The notes: generated by a model from the sequence alone, not told the origin. 64,000 bases of DNA from Intestinimonas butyriciproducens (GCF_004154955.1 NZ_CP011524.1:868001-932000), one strand, 5' to 3'; positions 17,865 to 27,942 are shown, counted from the stretch's first letter. Made by a program: numbers and translations.

Positions 17865-19235
17865 GTGATTCTCAAAACAAAGCTGTTTGGCCATGTGTAC
17901 GAGTTCAAGAGCGTATGCGAAGTGATGGCCAAGGCCAACGAGGAAAAATCCGGCGATAAGCTGGCAGGCATTGCCGCCGAAACTGCTGAGGAGAGAGTTG
18001 CCGCGAAGGTGGTTCTCTCCCATCTGACGCTGAATGATCTGCGTAACTCCCCTGCCGTTCCCTATGAGGAGGACGAAGTCACCCGTATCATCCAGGACGC
18101 AGTCAATGAGACCATCTTCAATGAGTTCAAGAACATGACGGTGGCCGAGTTCCGTGAGTGGCTTCTGGACGAGCGCACCACCACCGAAATGATTCGCCAT
18201 GCTTCCAGGGGCCTGACTTCCGAGATCGTGGCCGGCGTATGTAAGCTCATGAGCAACCTGGATCTCATCTATGCCGCCAAGAAGATGCGCGTATCCGCCC
18301 ACTGCAATACGACCATCGGTCTGCCCGGGACCTTCTCCTCCCGCCTGCAGCCCAACCACACCACCGATGACCCCAAGGGTATCATTGCCTCCGTGATGGA
18401 AGGCTTGTCCCTGGGCTGTGGCGATGCCGTCATCGGCCTGAACCCGGTGGATGACTCTCTGGAGTCCGTGGCCCGCATCCTGAAGATGTTCGATGAGTTT
18501 AAGCGCAAGTGGGAGATCCCCACCCAGATCTGCGTGCTGGCCCACGTGACCACCCAGACCGCCGCCGCCGACAAGCTGGGCGCGCCTCTGGACCTGATGT
18601 TCCAGTCCATCGCCGGCTCTCAGAAGGGCAATGAGGCCTTTGGTCTCACCGCCGAGATGCTGGATGAGGGCCGCGCCACCATGCTCAGCCGCGGCACCTG
18701 CACCGGGCCCAACGTGATGTACTTTGAGACCGGCCAGGGCTCTGAGCTCTCCTCCGAGGCCCACAACGGCTGGGACCAGGTGACCATGGAGGCCCGTTGC
18801 TATGGCTTTGCAAAGCGATATCAGCCCTTCCTGGTGAATACCGTGGTCGGCTTCATCGGACCTGAGTATCTGTACGACTCCAAGCAGGTCACCCGTGCCG
18901 GTCTGGAGGACCACTTCATGGGCAAGCTCACCGGCATCCCCATGGGCTGCGACGCCTGCTACACCAACCATATGAAGGCGGACCAGAACGACATTGAGAA
19001 TCTGGCCACGCTGCTGGTTGCCGCCGGCTGCAACTACGTCATGGGCGTTCCCGAGGGTGATGACTGTATGCTGATGTATCAGTGCACCGGCTACCATGAG
19101 GCGGCCGCCCTCCGCGAGATCTTTGGCCTGCGTCCCATCGCAGAGTTCGACGCGTGGCTGGAGAAGATGGGCTTCTCCGAGAATGGAAAGCTGACCCCCA
19201 AGGCGGGCGACGCTTCCGTGTTCCTGGCGAAATAA
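17865..19235 (+). CDS. eutB: Ethanolamine ammonia-lyase large subunit EutB (copy 1)
   Basis: 456 residues with GTG start. TIM-barrel subunit of the B12-dependent lyase that converts ethanolamine to acetaldehyde and ammonia. All substrate-contact residues known from E. coli can be found: RLQ (Arg/Gln), the Asn of IGLNPVDD, the Phe of MFQSIAG, the Glu of YFETGQGS, and Asp363 in MGCDACYTNH (equivalent to E. coli Asp362). It should therefore be a normal enzyme. Followed 17 bases later by eutC. Confidence 0.97.
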   Translation: MILKTKLFGHVYEFKSVCEVMAKANEEKSGDKLAGIAAETAEERVAAKVVLSHLTLNDLRNSPAVPYEEDEVTRIIQDAVNETIFNEFKNMTVAEFREWLLDERTTTEMIRHASRGLTSEIVAGVCKLMSNLDLIYAAKKMRVSAHCNTTIGLPGTFSSRLQPNHTTDDPKGIIASVMEGLSLGCGDAVIGLNPVDDSLESVARILKMFDEFKRKWEIPTQICVLAHVTTQTAAADKLGAPLDLMFQSIAGSQKGNEAFGLTAEMLDEGRATMLSRGTCTGPNVMYFETGQGSELSSEAHNGWDQVTMEARCYGFAKRYQPFLVNTVVGFIGPEYLYDSKQVTRAGLEDHFMGKLTGIPMGCDACYTNHMKADQNDIENLATLLVAAGCNYVMGVPEGDDCMLMYQCTGYHEAAALREIFGLRPIAEFDAWLEKMGFSENGKLTPKAGDASVFLAK

Positions 19236-19252
19236 GGGAGGAGGTGTGATTC

Positions 19253-20140
19253 ATGGATGAGAAAGATCTGAGAACAATCATTGAGCAGGTACTCAGCGAA
19301 ATGAACGTCGGCAGCACCACTGCCGCAGAGACGGGCGCATGCTCCAAGGTGTGCGACAAGCCCGCCAACATCGAGGATGGCTGCATCCCCGATATCACCG
19401 AGGTGGACATCCGTTCACAGTATTTGGTGGAGCACCCTGAGCATGGCGAAGAGTACGCCGAGCTGAAGATGAACGCCCCCTGCCGTCTGGGCATTGGAAA
19501 GGCCGGCGCCCGCTATAAGACCCTACCCCAGTTGGAGTTCCGTGCCGCCCACTCCGCGGCGCAGGACGCCGTATTCAACGACGTGGATGAGAAAATGGTG
19601 GAGGATCTGGGCCTCTTCATCGTGCAGACCCAGTGTGACTGCAAGGACACCTATCTGACCCGCCCTGATCTGGGCCGTAAGCTCAGTCCGGAGGGTGTGG
19701 CCACGATTAAAGAAAAGTGCAAGAAGAATCCCACGGTCCAGATTTACGTCTCCGACGGACTCTCCTCTGCCGCGGTGGCCGCCAACATCCCCGATCTGCT
19801 GCCCGCCATTCTTCAGGGCCTGCAGAACTATAAGATCGATGTGGGTACGCCCTTCTTTGTGAAGTACGGCCGCGTGGGCGTGATGGATGAGATCTCCGAG
19901 ATCACCGGCGCCGAAGTCACCTGCACCCTGATCGGTGAGCGTCCGGGCCTCATCACCGCTGAATCTATGTCCGCCTACATCGCCTACAAGGCCACCGTGG
20001 GTATGCCCGAGGCACGCCGTACCGTGGTGTCCAACATCCACAGAAACGGCACCATTCCTGCCGAAGCCGGTGCCCATATCGCCGACATCATTAAGATCAT
20101 GCTGGAGAAGAAGGCCAGCGGTACGGATCTGAAACTGTAA
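19253..20140 (+). CDS. eutC: Ethanolamine ammonia-lyase small subunit EutC (copy 1)
   Basis: 295 residues. The first 18 residues (MDEKDLRTIIEQVLSEMN) form an amphipathic helix of the kind that targets EutC to the microcompartment lumen; then a variable linker and the B12-binding Rossmann-like core (YVSDGLSSAAV, VKYGRVGVMDE, IGERPGL, NIHRNGTIPAEAGAH). Together with EutB it makes the (BC)6 lyase. Strong GGGAGGAGG ribosome site. Confidence 0.97.
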   Translation: MDEKDLRTIIEQVLSEMNVGSTTAAETGACSKVCDKPANIEDGCIPDITEVDIRSQYLVEHPEHGEEYAELKMNAPCRLGIGKAGARYKTLPQLEFRAAHSAAQDAVFNDVDEKMVEDLGLFIVQTQCDCKDTYLTRPDLGRKLSPEGVATIKEKCKKNPTVQIYVSDGLSSAAVAANIPDLLPAILQGLQNYKIDVGTPFFVKYGRVGVMDEISEITGAEVTCTLIGERPGLITAESMSAYIAYKATVGMPEARRTVVSNIHRNGTIPAEAGAHIADIIKIMLEKKASGTDLKL

Positions 20141-20162
20141 GGAGTAGGGAGGAAATTCTACC

Positions 20163-20813
20163 ATGAAAAGAGATCCCGTAAGAGCAAGCGTACTGGCGAC
20201 CAAGCTCATCCCCAACGTGGCGCCGGATATGGCCAAGGAGCTGGGCCTTCTGCCTGGCGAGAAGTCCTTGGCCCTGATCACGTCCGACTGTGATGATGTG
20301 ACCTATACCGCCCTGGACGAGGCCACGAAGAAGGCCGACTGCCGCGTGGCGTATGCCAAGAGCTTCTACGCCGGCGCGGCCAACGCCAACACCAAGCTGG
20401 CCGGCGAGATCATCGGCATCCTGGCCGCCCCCAACCCCGCGGAGGCGAAGGCCGGTCTGGCCGCCTGCGTGGATATGATCGAGAACGTGTGCCACTTCGT
20501 CTCGGCCAATGAGGACGACACCATCGTGTACTATGCCCACTGCATCTCCCGCACGGGTTCCTACCTGTCCGAGGGAGCGGGGATCGCGGAGGGAGAGGCG
20601 CTGGCGTATCTGATCGCGCCCCCTCTGGAGGCGATGTACGGAGTGGATGCGGCGCTGAAGGCGGCGGATGTGCGCCTGTGCGTGCTGTACGCGCCCCCCA
20701 GCGAGACCAACTTCGGCGGGGGCCTGCTGACCGGCAGCCAGTCCGCCTGTAAGTCCGCCTGCGACGCCTTCGCCGCCGCGGTGGAGTTCGTGGCCGACAA
20801 TCCCATCGAGTAA
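20163..20813 (+). CDS. eutL: Shell protein EutL (copy 1), tandem BMC domains
   Basis: 216 residues, two permuted BMC domains forming a trimer with a gated central pore (EutL knowledge). MKRDPVRASVLATKLIPNV at the start and CVDMIENVCHFVSANEDDTI are typical. From about 20235 to the end it differs from the copy at 32858 by only about eight bases, while the first 72 bases differ more. Confidence 0.96.
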   Translation: MKRDPVRASVLATKLIPNVAPDMAKELGLLPGEKSLALITSDCDDVTYTALDEATKKADCRVAYAKSFYAGAANANTKLAGEIIGILAAPNPAEAKAGLAACVDMIENVCHFVSANEDDTIVYYAHCISRTGSYLSEGAGIAEGEALAYLIAPPLEAMYGVDAALKAADVRLCVLYAPPSETNFGGGLLTGSQSACKSACDAFAAAVEFVADNPIE

Positions 20814-20877
20814 ACCCCATCGCCTGATGTTCAAAAGATAGGACCGCTTTGCGGCGGTCCAAAGATGGAGGTACTGA

Positions 20878-21456
<579 letters not shown>

Positions 21457-21519
21457 GATCCGCTGAATGCGCGGCTGAGGCCGCGCGGACCCATCCCCCT
21501 GAAGAGGAGAGTTGATTAT

Positions 21520-23004
21520 ATGCAGCTTTACGACAAAGACCTGCTGTCCATGCAGGAGGTCCGTGAGCTGGTGGAGGCGGCAAAGGAGGCCCAAAAGGAA
21601 CTGGCCAATATGTCCCAGTCCCAGGTGGACCACATTGTCCGCGCCATTGCCGACGCCGGTGTACGCAACGCCCGGCGCCTGGCGGAGATGGCTCATGAGG
21701 ACACCGGGTTCGGCAAGGTCGAGGATAAGATCATCAAGAACATCTTCGGCAGCCGGGGCGTCTATGAGTACGTCAAGGACATGAAGACCGTCGGCGAGTT
21801 GGAGCGGGACGAGGAGAAGAAGGTCCGCACCATCGCCGTTCCCGTGGGCGTCATCGCCGGTCTGGTCCCTTCCACCAATCCTACTTCCACTGCCCTTTAT
21901 AAGGCGGAGATCGCCATCAAGGCGGGCAACGCCATCGTGTTCTCCCCCCATCCCACGGCCCTGCGGTGCATCTCCGAGACCGTGAAGGTGATCCGTCAGG
22001 CCATCTCCGAGGCCGGCGGCAATGAGAACCTGGTGTCCTGTATCACCATTCCCACCATGGAGGCCACCGACAATCTGATGCGCCACCGTGATGTGGCCAT
22101 GATCCTGGCCACTGGCGGCTCCGCCATGGTGCGCGCGGCCTATTCCTCCGGCACTCCCGCCATCGGTGTAGGTCCCGGCAACGGGCCCGCCTATCTGGAG
22201 AAGACCTGTGATCTTCCCTTGGCAGTCAAGCGTATTATGGACTCCAAGACCTTTGACAACGGCACCATCTGCGCCTCCGAACAGTCCATTATCTGCGACG
22301 AGGATATGGTGCCCGCTGTCCGGGCCGAGATGGAAAAGCAGGGCGCTTACTTCCTCAATGAGTCTGAGCGGGAAAAGCTGGGCAGATACATCCTTCGCGC
22401 CAACGGGACCATGAACCCCGAGATCGTGGGCCGCAGCGTGGAGACCATTGCCAGGCTGGCGGGACTCACCGATGTTCCCGCCACCGCCCGTGTGCTGGTG
22501 GCCGCTGAGGACGGCGTGGGCCGCGGACATCCCTATTCCAATGAGAAGCTGGCCCCCATCCTGGCCTTCTACACGGGCACCGACTACAAGGACGTATGCG
22601 AGAAGGTCTGCACCATCCTTCGCTATGAAGGCGCGGGCCACACCTTCTCCATGCACACCAAGAACGACGAGATGGTGGACTATTTTGCCAAGCGGGTCCC
22701 CGCCTCCCGCATCATGGTGAATACCCCCAGCGCCCTTGGCGGCATCGGCGGCACCACCGGCCTCATGCCCGCGCTGACCCTGGGCTGCGGCGCTGTGGGC
22801 GGCTCCGCCACTTCCGAGAACGTGGGGCCCATGCAGCTCCTCAATACCCGCAAGGTGGCCTATGGGCTCAAAGAACTGGAGGACATCCGTGACAGTGTGC
22901 CCGACTGCTCCGACGGCATCTGCCGCGTCCGGGGCGGAGATTTGAGCACGGCGGACGTGGAGGATATCGTCCGTGCCATCATGGCCCGTCTCCAGAACGC
23001 ATAA
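21520..23004 (+). CDS. eutE: Acetylating acetaldehyde dehydrogenase EutE
   Basis: 494 residues. Aldehyde dehydrogenase fold with catalytic Cys251 in NGTICASEQS and nucleotide-binding GVGPGNGPAY. Converts acetaldehyde, NAD+ and CoA to acetyl-CoA. The C-terminal 20 residues (DVEDIVRAIMARLQNA) form an amphipathic helix separated from the core by a linker, consistent with an encapsulation peptide. EutE N-terminal targeting, used in other groups, is less obvious here. In the operon between two shell-protein genes. Confidence 0.95.
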   Translation: MQLYDKDLLSMQEVRELVEAAKEAQKELANMSQSQVDHIVRAIADAGVRNARRLAEMAHEDTGFGKVEDKIIKNIFGSRGVYEYVKDMKTVGELERDEEKKVRTIAVPVGVIAGLVPSTNPTSTALYKAEIAIKAGNAIVFSPHPTALRCISETVKVIRQAISEAGGNENLVSCITIPTMEATDNLMRHRDVAMILATGGSAMVRAAYSSGTPAIGVGPGNGPAYLEKTCDLPLAVKRIMDSKTFDNGTICASEQSIICDEDMVPAVRAEMEKQGAYFLNESEREKLGRYILRANGTMNPEIVGRSVETIARLAGLTDVPATARVLVAAEDGVGRGHPYSNEKLAPILAFYTGTDYKDVCEKVCTILRYEGAGHTFSMHTKNDEMVDYFAKRVPASRIMVNTPSALGGIGGTTGLMPALTLGCGAVGGSATSENVGPMQLLNTRKVAYGLKELEDIRDSVPDCSDGICRVRGGDLSTADVEDIVRAIMARLQNA

Positions 23005-23033
23005 GTACGAGATATTTTTAGGAGGAAACTAAT

Positions 23034-23321
23034 ATGGCAACTCAGCAGGCACTGGGCATGATCGAGACCAAGGGTCTCGTCTCTTCCATCGAGGCGGCCG
23101 ACGCCATGGTCAAGGCCGCCAACGTCACCCTCATCGGCAAGGTCCATGTGGGCGGCGGTCTGGTGACCGTGATGGTCCGCGGGGACGTGGGCGCCGTCAA
23201 GGCGGCCACCGACGCGGGTGCAGCCGCGGCCGAGCGCGTGGGCGAGCTCATTTCCGTCCATGTCATCCCCCGTCCCCACGAGGAAGTGGAGTACATTCTC
23301 CCCTCCCTGGATAAGCAGTAA
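23034..23321 (+). CDS. eutM: Shell protein EutM (copy 1)
   Basis: 95 residues, one canonical BMC (Pfam BMC) domain forming the main hexameric facet tile: [39 protein letters not shown] and the C-terminal [22 protein letters not shown] lies 8 bases before the ATG. It is almost identical to the next gene. Confidence 0.96.
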   Translation: MATQQALGMIETKGLVSSIEAADAMVKAANVTLIGKVHVGGGLVTVMVRGDVGAVKAATDAGAAAAERVGELISVHVIPRPHEEVEYILPSLDKQ

Positions 23322-23356
23322 CCATTTTTCCCATCCCCTCCCGCGGCGGGGAAGCG

Positions 23357-23399
23357 CCCCGGGACCGGCAGTCCGGTCCCGGGGGCCCGCCCGGACTGC
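23357..23399 (+). repeat. Overlapping GC hairpins between the two eutM genes
   Basis: Arms 23357-23368 and 23373-23384 form a perfect 12-bp stem (ccccgggaccgg). Alternatively 23368-23376 pairs with 23391-23399 (gcagtccgg / ccggactgc). The two share bases and exclude each other. No T-run, so an mRNA-processing or stability element rather than a terminator is likely. Confidence 0.65.
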
Positions 23400-23431
23400 G
23401 GGGAGGAGACTAGTTTAGGAGAGTGCTGGAT

Positions 23432-23716
23432 ATGGCAACAATGCAAGCTCTGGGCATGATCGAGACCAAGGGTCTCGTGGCCTCTATCGAAGCGGCCGAC
23501 GCCATGGTCAAGGCCGCCAACGTTACCCTCATCGGCAAGGTCCACGTGGGCGGCGGTCTGGTGACCGTGATGGTCCGCGGGGACGTGGGAGCTGTCAAGG
23601 CGGCCACCGACGCCGGCGCGGCCGCGGCCGAACGTGTGGGCGAGCTGATCTCTGTCCATGTGATTCCCCGTCCCCATGAGGAAGTGGAGTATATCCTCCC
23701 CTCCCTGGATAAGTAA
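23432..23716 (+). CDS. eutM: Shell protein EutM (copy 2)
   Basis: 94 residues, differing from copy 1 at only a few positions near the N-terminus and at the last residue. ATG at 23432 ([14 protein letters not shown]) matches the family; AGGAG lies 11 bases upstream, and a GTG at 23423 is too close to that site. Two nearly identical major shell tiles next to each other point to dosage or a recent duplication. Confidence 0.95.
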   Translation: MATMQALGMIETKGLVASIEAADAMVKAANVTLIGKVHVGGGLVTVMVRGDVGAVKAATDAGAAAAERVGELISVHVIPRPHEEVEYILPSLDK

Positions 23717-23763
23717 AACAGCGTAAGCTGTAAATAAACCAACCGACGGAGGGGGTGAAGCGC

Positions 23764-24570
23764 TTGAAATGTATCACAGAGGATGCCCTGCGGTGTGAGC
23801 TGCGGGCCACAGAGCCCGAGTGCTATGTCATTCCGGAGGGAAAGATCCTCACCCCGGCTGCGCGGGAGTATCTGCAGTCCAGGAAAATCAAGATCGTAAA
23901 GGCGGGACAGCAGGAGAAGACCCGCATCGTCGCCACCGAGGTGCCACCTATGCCCGAGGTGACGATGGCCGCGCCCACATCGGCGCCCGCGCCCCAGCCC
24001 CAGGCGGTCAAGCCCAAGTTTGTGGACTATGAGACCGGCGCCTTCTATATGGAGAAGCCGGAACATATGACCCATCTGGTGGGGAATGTACTGGTGGTGA
24101 AAAACCATCCCCGCATTCTCTTCCGGGGCAAGCTGGACTCCCTGCAGAGCCTGTTTGTGCTCGCGCAGGTGGAGATCCACGAGCACGGCGGCAGCCAGGC
24201 CCTGATCGACGATCTGGACGACGTGCTGAACATCCTGCGGGAAATGATGCGCTGCGATGTGCTGGATGAGCCCTTCACGATGGAGAAGATGATCGGCCTC
24301 ACCCATGCGGAGCTGCGGGAACAGTCCCATGACCCGAAGCGCTTCTTCGGAGTCAAGGCCATGGTGCTGCCCGATTACACCATGGGTAAGGACTTTGCAC
24401 TGCTCAATCAGTTGCGCACGGCGGTACGCGAGACCGAGGTGGCTGCGGCGGAGGCCTTCCACGATGGCGCCAAATATACCCGGGGCGATATCATTGAGGA
24501 GCTTAACCGGATGTCCAGCGCCATGCACATCATGATGTGCCGCTATCTGGCCGGGCAGTATCAGAATTGA
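23764..24570 (+). CDS. eutT: Corrinoid adenosyltransferase EutT
   Basis: About 268 residues. Transfers the 5'-deoxyadenosyl group of ATP to cob(I)alamin to make the AdoCbl needed by EutBC. N-terminal KCITEDALRCELR and LTPAAREYLQSRKIKI match EutT, followed by a Pro/Ala linker and the helical transferase core (EIHEHGGSQALIDDLDDVLNIL). The CC of the HX11CCxxC motif of Salmonella EutT is not seen; only MMRC follows, so it may not use Fe(II) the same way. TTG start at 23764 gives best ribosome-site spacing; a GTG at 23755 is the alternative. Confidence 0.88.
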   Translation: MKCITEDALRCELRATEPECYVIPEGKILTPAAREYLQSRKIKIVKAGQQEKTRIVATEVPPMPEVTMAAPTSAPAPQPQAVKPKFVDYETGAFYMEKPEHMTHLVGNVLVVKNHPRILFRGKLDSLQSLFVLAQVEIHEHGGSQALIDDLDDVLNILREMMRCDVLDEPFTMEKMIGLTHAELREQSHDPKRFFGVKAMVLPDYTMGKDFALLNQLRTAVRETEVAAAEAFHDGAKYTRGDIIEELNRMSSAMHIMMCRYLAGQYQN

Positions 24571-24602
24571 ATTCAAAACCCAATTAAAGGAGCGCCGAGA
24601 GC

Positions 24603-25421
24603 ATGATGGATCTGGACCGCGTAAACGCATATATGGCCCGTGTGGAGGAGTCGGAGACCAAGACCTTCCAGCCTGTCGGCAGTAAGCTGAAGGTGGGGCT
24701 GGACCTTGGCACGGCCTATATCGTTATGGTCGTCCTGGATGAGGAGAACAATCCGATCGCCTGTGAGAAGCAGGCGGCTCAGGTCCTGCGGGACGGCGTG
24801 GTAGTGGATTATTCCGGGGCGCTCCGCATCGTCAAGGAACTCAAGGCCAAGCTGGAGGAGCGCCTGGGCACGGAGCTGATGAACTGCGCCATCGCGATGC
24901 CTGCGGGCACCGAGTCCAGCGTCAAGACCCACCAGTATGTGGCCGAGGGGGCCGGATTCGAGGTCACGAACGTCCTGGATGAGCCCTCCGCCGCCAACTC
25001 GATCTACCAGATCGAGGATGGCGTGGTGGTGGACATCGGCGGCGGGACCACCGGCCTTGCCATCCTGAAGGACGGTAAGGTGGTCCAGATTGAGGATGAG
25101 CCCACCGGAGGCACCCATCTCACCTTGGTACTGGCGGGAAATTTCCACGTCCCCTTCCAGGAGGCCGAGGCCATCAAGCAGGATTATTCCCGCCACAAGG
25201 AGATTCTGCCGGTGGTAAAGGCGGTCGTCGAGAAGATGGCGTCCATTGTGAACCGCTATATCGATAAGGAACACACCGACGCCATCTATCTGTGCGGCGG
25301 CACCTGTTGTCTGACGGGGATCGAAAAGATCTTCGAAAAAGAGACGGGGATCAGGACCATCAAGCCGGCGAACCCGTTCCTGGTGACGCCTGCGGGCATC
25401 GCCATGAACTGCAAAATCTGA
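24603..25421 (+). CDS. eutJ: EutJ chaperone-like ASKHA protein
   Basis: 272 residues. Actin/Hsp70-like ATPase fold with KVGLDLGTAYIVMVVLD near residue 30 and VVVDIGGGTTGLAI near 138, plus YLCGGTCCLTGIE. EutJ is found in nearly all eut loci and is supposed to assist assembly or EutBC function, but its role is unproven. GGAG 10 bases before the ATG. Confidence 0.93.
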   Translation: MMDLDRVNAYMARVEESETKTFQPVGSKLKVGLDLGTAYIVMVVLDEENNPIACEKQAAQVLRDGVVVDYSGALRIVKELKAKLEERLGTELMNCAIAMPAGTESSVKTHQYVAEGAGFEVTNVLDEPSAANSIYQIEDGVVVDIGGGTTGLAILKDGKVVQIEDEPTGGTHLTLVLAGNFHVPFQEAEAIKQDYSRHKEILPVVKAVVEKMASIVNRYIDKEHTDAIYLCGGTCCLTGIEKIFEKETGIRTIKPANPFLVTPAGIAMNCKI

Positions 25422-25446
25422 ATGTTTTTAGAAAGGAGGGGAAGGC

Positions 25447-26202
25447 ATGGATCATAATGCCATCGTGGACGAGATCTTGCGGCGCGTAGCCGAGAAGATT
25501 TCAGAAGCGGAAGGCGGCAGCGCCGATTGTGGGGAGTGCAGTGACTGCGGCGACAAGCCAGGACTGCTGATCCTCACCCAGGATCACGGTACAGCCTGCC
25601 ATGCCATGCTGGAAAGCGAGGCCCTGAAAGCCCACTACAGCACGGATTGCGCGCTCATGCACCACTATGAAGTGGATTTGAACAACTTTGAGGCCGTGAT
25701 CCTCTTCAACCTGACCTGCGACGCCCTTTGTAAGCTGGCGTCGGGCACCTGTGACAGCGCATATACCCGTCTTGCCTCCCAAGCCATCCTCTCAGGTAAA
25801 AAGGTCTACATTCCCACCGAAGAGGTGGAGTTGTACCAGTACAAGGAGACGGCACCCGCTGCCTACTATCATATGATGCAGCAGAAGCTGGATCTGTTGG
25901 TGGCCTCCGGCGTGGTCGTCTGTGCGCAGGCCAGCCTGGAACAGGTCATTCTCGGCGCGGCGGAACCCGCCCCTGTTCCGGCGGCAGCGCCTGCGGTGCC
26001 GGAGTGCGCCTGCTCGGCGCCGATGTGCGCAGAGCAAAAGGAACTGCGCATCGACAAGCGGGTACTCACCGAAAAGGATCTGATTGAGGCCAATATGGCC
26101 GGGGTCACCTGTATCCGCATCAGCGAGAAATGTATCATCACCGCCCTTGCAAAGGACGCCGCCAAAGACCGCGGCATGAGCATCGTCAAGGACGAGGCGT
26201 GA
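25447..26202 (+). CDS. Eut-locus hypothetical protein with flavoprotein-like domain
   Basis: 251 residues. I believe this is the Firmicutes ethanolamine-utilisation hypothetical family (TIGR02536 type), always found next to eutN in such loci. Residues 1-18 (MDHNAIVDEILRRVAEKI) are an amphipathic helix like those on EutC and EutQ, suggesting it is lumenal. A flavoprotein/decarboxylase-like Rossmann domain follows (GLLILTQDHG, AVILFNLTCDALCKLASG), then a Pro/Ala/Cys linker and a C-terminal piece (RVLTEKDLIEA). Rich in cysteine (about 14). Function unknown. Confidence 0.75.
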   Translation: MDHNAIVDEILRRVAEKISEAEGGSADCGECSDCGDKPGLLILTQDHGTACHAMLESEALKAHYSTDCALMHHYEVDLNNFEAVILFNLTCDALCKLASGTCDSAYTRLASQAILSGKKVYIPTEEVELYQYKETAPAAYYHMMQQKLDLLVASGVVVCAQASLEQVILGAAEPAPVPAAAPAVPECACSAPMCAEQKELRIDKRVLTEKDLIEANMAGVTCIRISEKCIITALAKDAAKDRGMSIVKDEA

Positions 26203-26277
26203 TGACGCCGGGGATCGGGAGAGCGCCCTGCGCTCTCCCGGACTTGGCCGCCCAACAGTCAAACAGGGGGACAGCAT

Positions 26278-26562
26278 ATGAAAGTCGCAAAAGTCATCGG
26301 CAACATCTGGGCTACCCGCAAAGAGGAAAAGCTGGCCGGCTATAAGCTGCTCATCGTGCAGCCCATCAATATCCTGGACGGCTCCAAAGACAAGACGCCC
26401 ATCGTGGCCGCCGATATCATTGGAGCCGGTGTGGGCGAGACGGTCATCATCGTCGGCGGAAGCTCGGCCCGGAGCGCGGCCGGGGACATGGCGGTCCCCG
26501 TTGACGCCACTGTGGTGGGTATCGTGGACGACCAGGAGATCGACTCCAGCATTTTGGACTAA
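26278..26562 (+). CDS. eutN: Shell vertex protein EutN
   Basis: 94 residues of the EutN/CcmL pentamer family that caps microcompartment vertices: KVIGNIWATRKEEKLAGYKLL, VAADIIGAGVGETVIIVGGSSAR and AVPVDATVVGIVDD are diagnostic. It is the only EutN-like gene in the window. Confidence 0.96.
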   Translation: MKVAKVIGNIWATRKEEKLAGYKLLIVQPINILDGSKDKTPIVAADIIGAGVGETVIIVGGSSARSAAGDMAVPVDATVVGIVDDQEIDSSILD

Positions 26563-26587
26563 GGTAAGGGATTAAGGCGGTGAAAGC

Positions 26588-27937
26588 ATGAATCTGACCG
26601 AAGCAGTCAAGGCAGCCGGTATCGTCGGCGCAGGCGGCGCTGGGTTTCCCACCCACGTCAAGCTGAACGCCAAGGCCGAATGCTTTGTGGTCAACGCCGC
26701 AGAGTGCGAGCCTCTCATCGAGACAGATAAATATCTGTGCCGCACCTATGCGGACGAGATCATCGCCGCAGTGGCCGCCGTGGCCACCCATCTGGGGGCC
26801 GAACGGGCGGTGATCGCATTGAAAGGAAAGTATAGGGCTGAGATTGCCGCACTTTCCGATGCCATCGGGCGCATGGGCGCCCAAGTGGAGATATTTGAGA
26901 TGGGGACCTTCTATCCCGCAGGCGACGAGCAGACCATGGTCCAGCAGGTCACGGGCCGCTCGGTCCCGGAGCGGGGCCTCCCGCTGGACGTGGGATGCGT
27001 AGTGGACAACGTGGGCACCCTGCTCAATATCTTCGACGCCCTGCAGGGTAAAAACGTTACCGATAAGTTCCTCTCCGTGGTGGGCGAGGTAAAGGCTCCC
27101 ATCATGCTCCACGTTCCCGTGGGCACCGCCATTACCGAGTGTGTGGCGGCGGCAGAGCCGACCATCGGCGCGTATTCTTTGATCCTGGGCGGACCCATGA
27201 TGGGCAAGGTCCTGGAGGACCAGGCGGCCATTGAGGCAGCTGTGGTCACCAAGACTACTGGCAATATCATTGTCCTTCCCAAGGACCACTATTTGTTCCG
27301 CCGGGCAGCACTCCCTATGGCAGCCATCCGGCATCAGACCAGAAGCGCCTGTATTCAGTGCCGCATGTGCACCGACCTCTGCCCCCGCTACCTCATTGGT
27401 CACCAGATCCGCCCCAATCTGGTGATGCGGAATCTCTGGCGTGAGGAGGGGATGGAGGACAACGAGGAATATCTTCGGGCGTTTGGAGATGCGGCAAACT
27501 GCTGCGACTGCGGCGTTTGTGAGATGTTCGCCTGCCCCATGGGGCTCTCTCCGAGAAAAGTGAACCAGTACATCAAAGGGCAGCTCCGCTCCCGTGGTAT
27601 CCAGGTCCCGCGGAACATGGAGCCGCAGGCAAGAGAGTTTGTGGATCAGCGGCACACGCCCACGGACCGGCTGGTGGCTCGTCTGGGCCTCAGCCAATAT
27701 TACGGGCTCCACGCCCATACGTGTAAGGAACTGCACCCAGAGACGGTGTTCGTCGCCTTCTCACAGCACATTGGGAAGCCCGCAATCCCGGTAAAGGCAG
27801 CGGGCGACCATGTGGAGAAAGGCGAATTGTTGGCGCAGGCGGCGGAAGGCTTGTCTGCGAATATCCACGCCAGCATTGCCGGCGTGGTGGAGGAGATCAC
27901 CGAAAAAGGCGCCCGCATCCGCGGTCGGAAGGAGTGA
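26588..27937 (+). CDS. PduS-like Fe-S flavoprotein, probable cobalamin reductase
   Basis: 449 residues. RnfC/NuoF-like: N-terminal GIVGAGGAGFPTHVK, FMN/NAD-binding fold, an SLBB-like segment, then two ferredoxin-type clusters CIQCRMCTDLCP near residue 258 and CCDCGVCEMFACP near 305, and a C-terminal lipoyl-like hairpin (GDHVEKGELLA). PduS reduces cob(III)alamin to cob(II)alamin and feeds the adenosyltransferase. It is coupled to the PduT-like gene: its stop is 6 bases before that start. Confidence 0.9.
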   Translation: MNLTEAVKAAGIVGAGGAGFPTHVKLNAKAECFVVNAAECEPLIETDKYLCRTYADEIIAAVAAVATHLGAERAVIALKGKYRAEIAALSDAIGRMGAQVEIFEMGTFYPAGDEQTMVQQVTGRSVPERGLPLDVGCVVDNVGTLLNIFDALQGKNVTDKFLSVVGEVKAPIMLHVPVGTAITECVAAAEPTIGAYSLILGGPMMGKVLEDQAAIEAAVVTKTTGNIIVLPKDHYLFRRAALPMAAIRHQTRSACIQCRMCTDLCPRYLIGHQIRPNLVMRNLWREEGMEDNEEYLRAFGDAANCCDCGVCEMFACPMGLSPRKVNQYIKGQLRSRGIQVPRNMEPQAREFVDQRHTPTDRLVARLGLSQYYGLHAHTCKELHPETVFVAFSQHIGKPAIPVKAAGDHVEKGELLAQAAEGLSANIHASIAGVVEEITEKGARIRGRKE

Positions 27938-27942
27938 GAAGC

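Noticed and set aside
23034-23716. eutM duplication as an assembly artefact
   Set aside because: The two copies have different flanks and several synonymous and N-terminal differences, so both look real.
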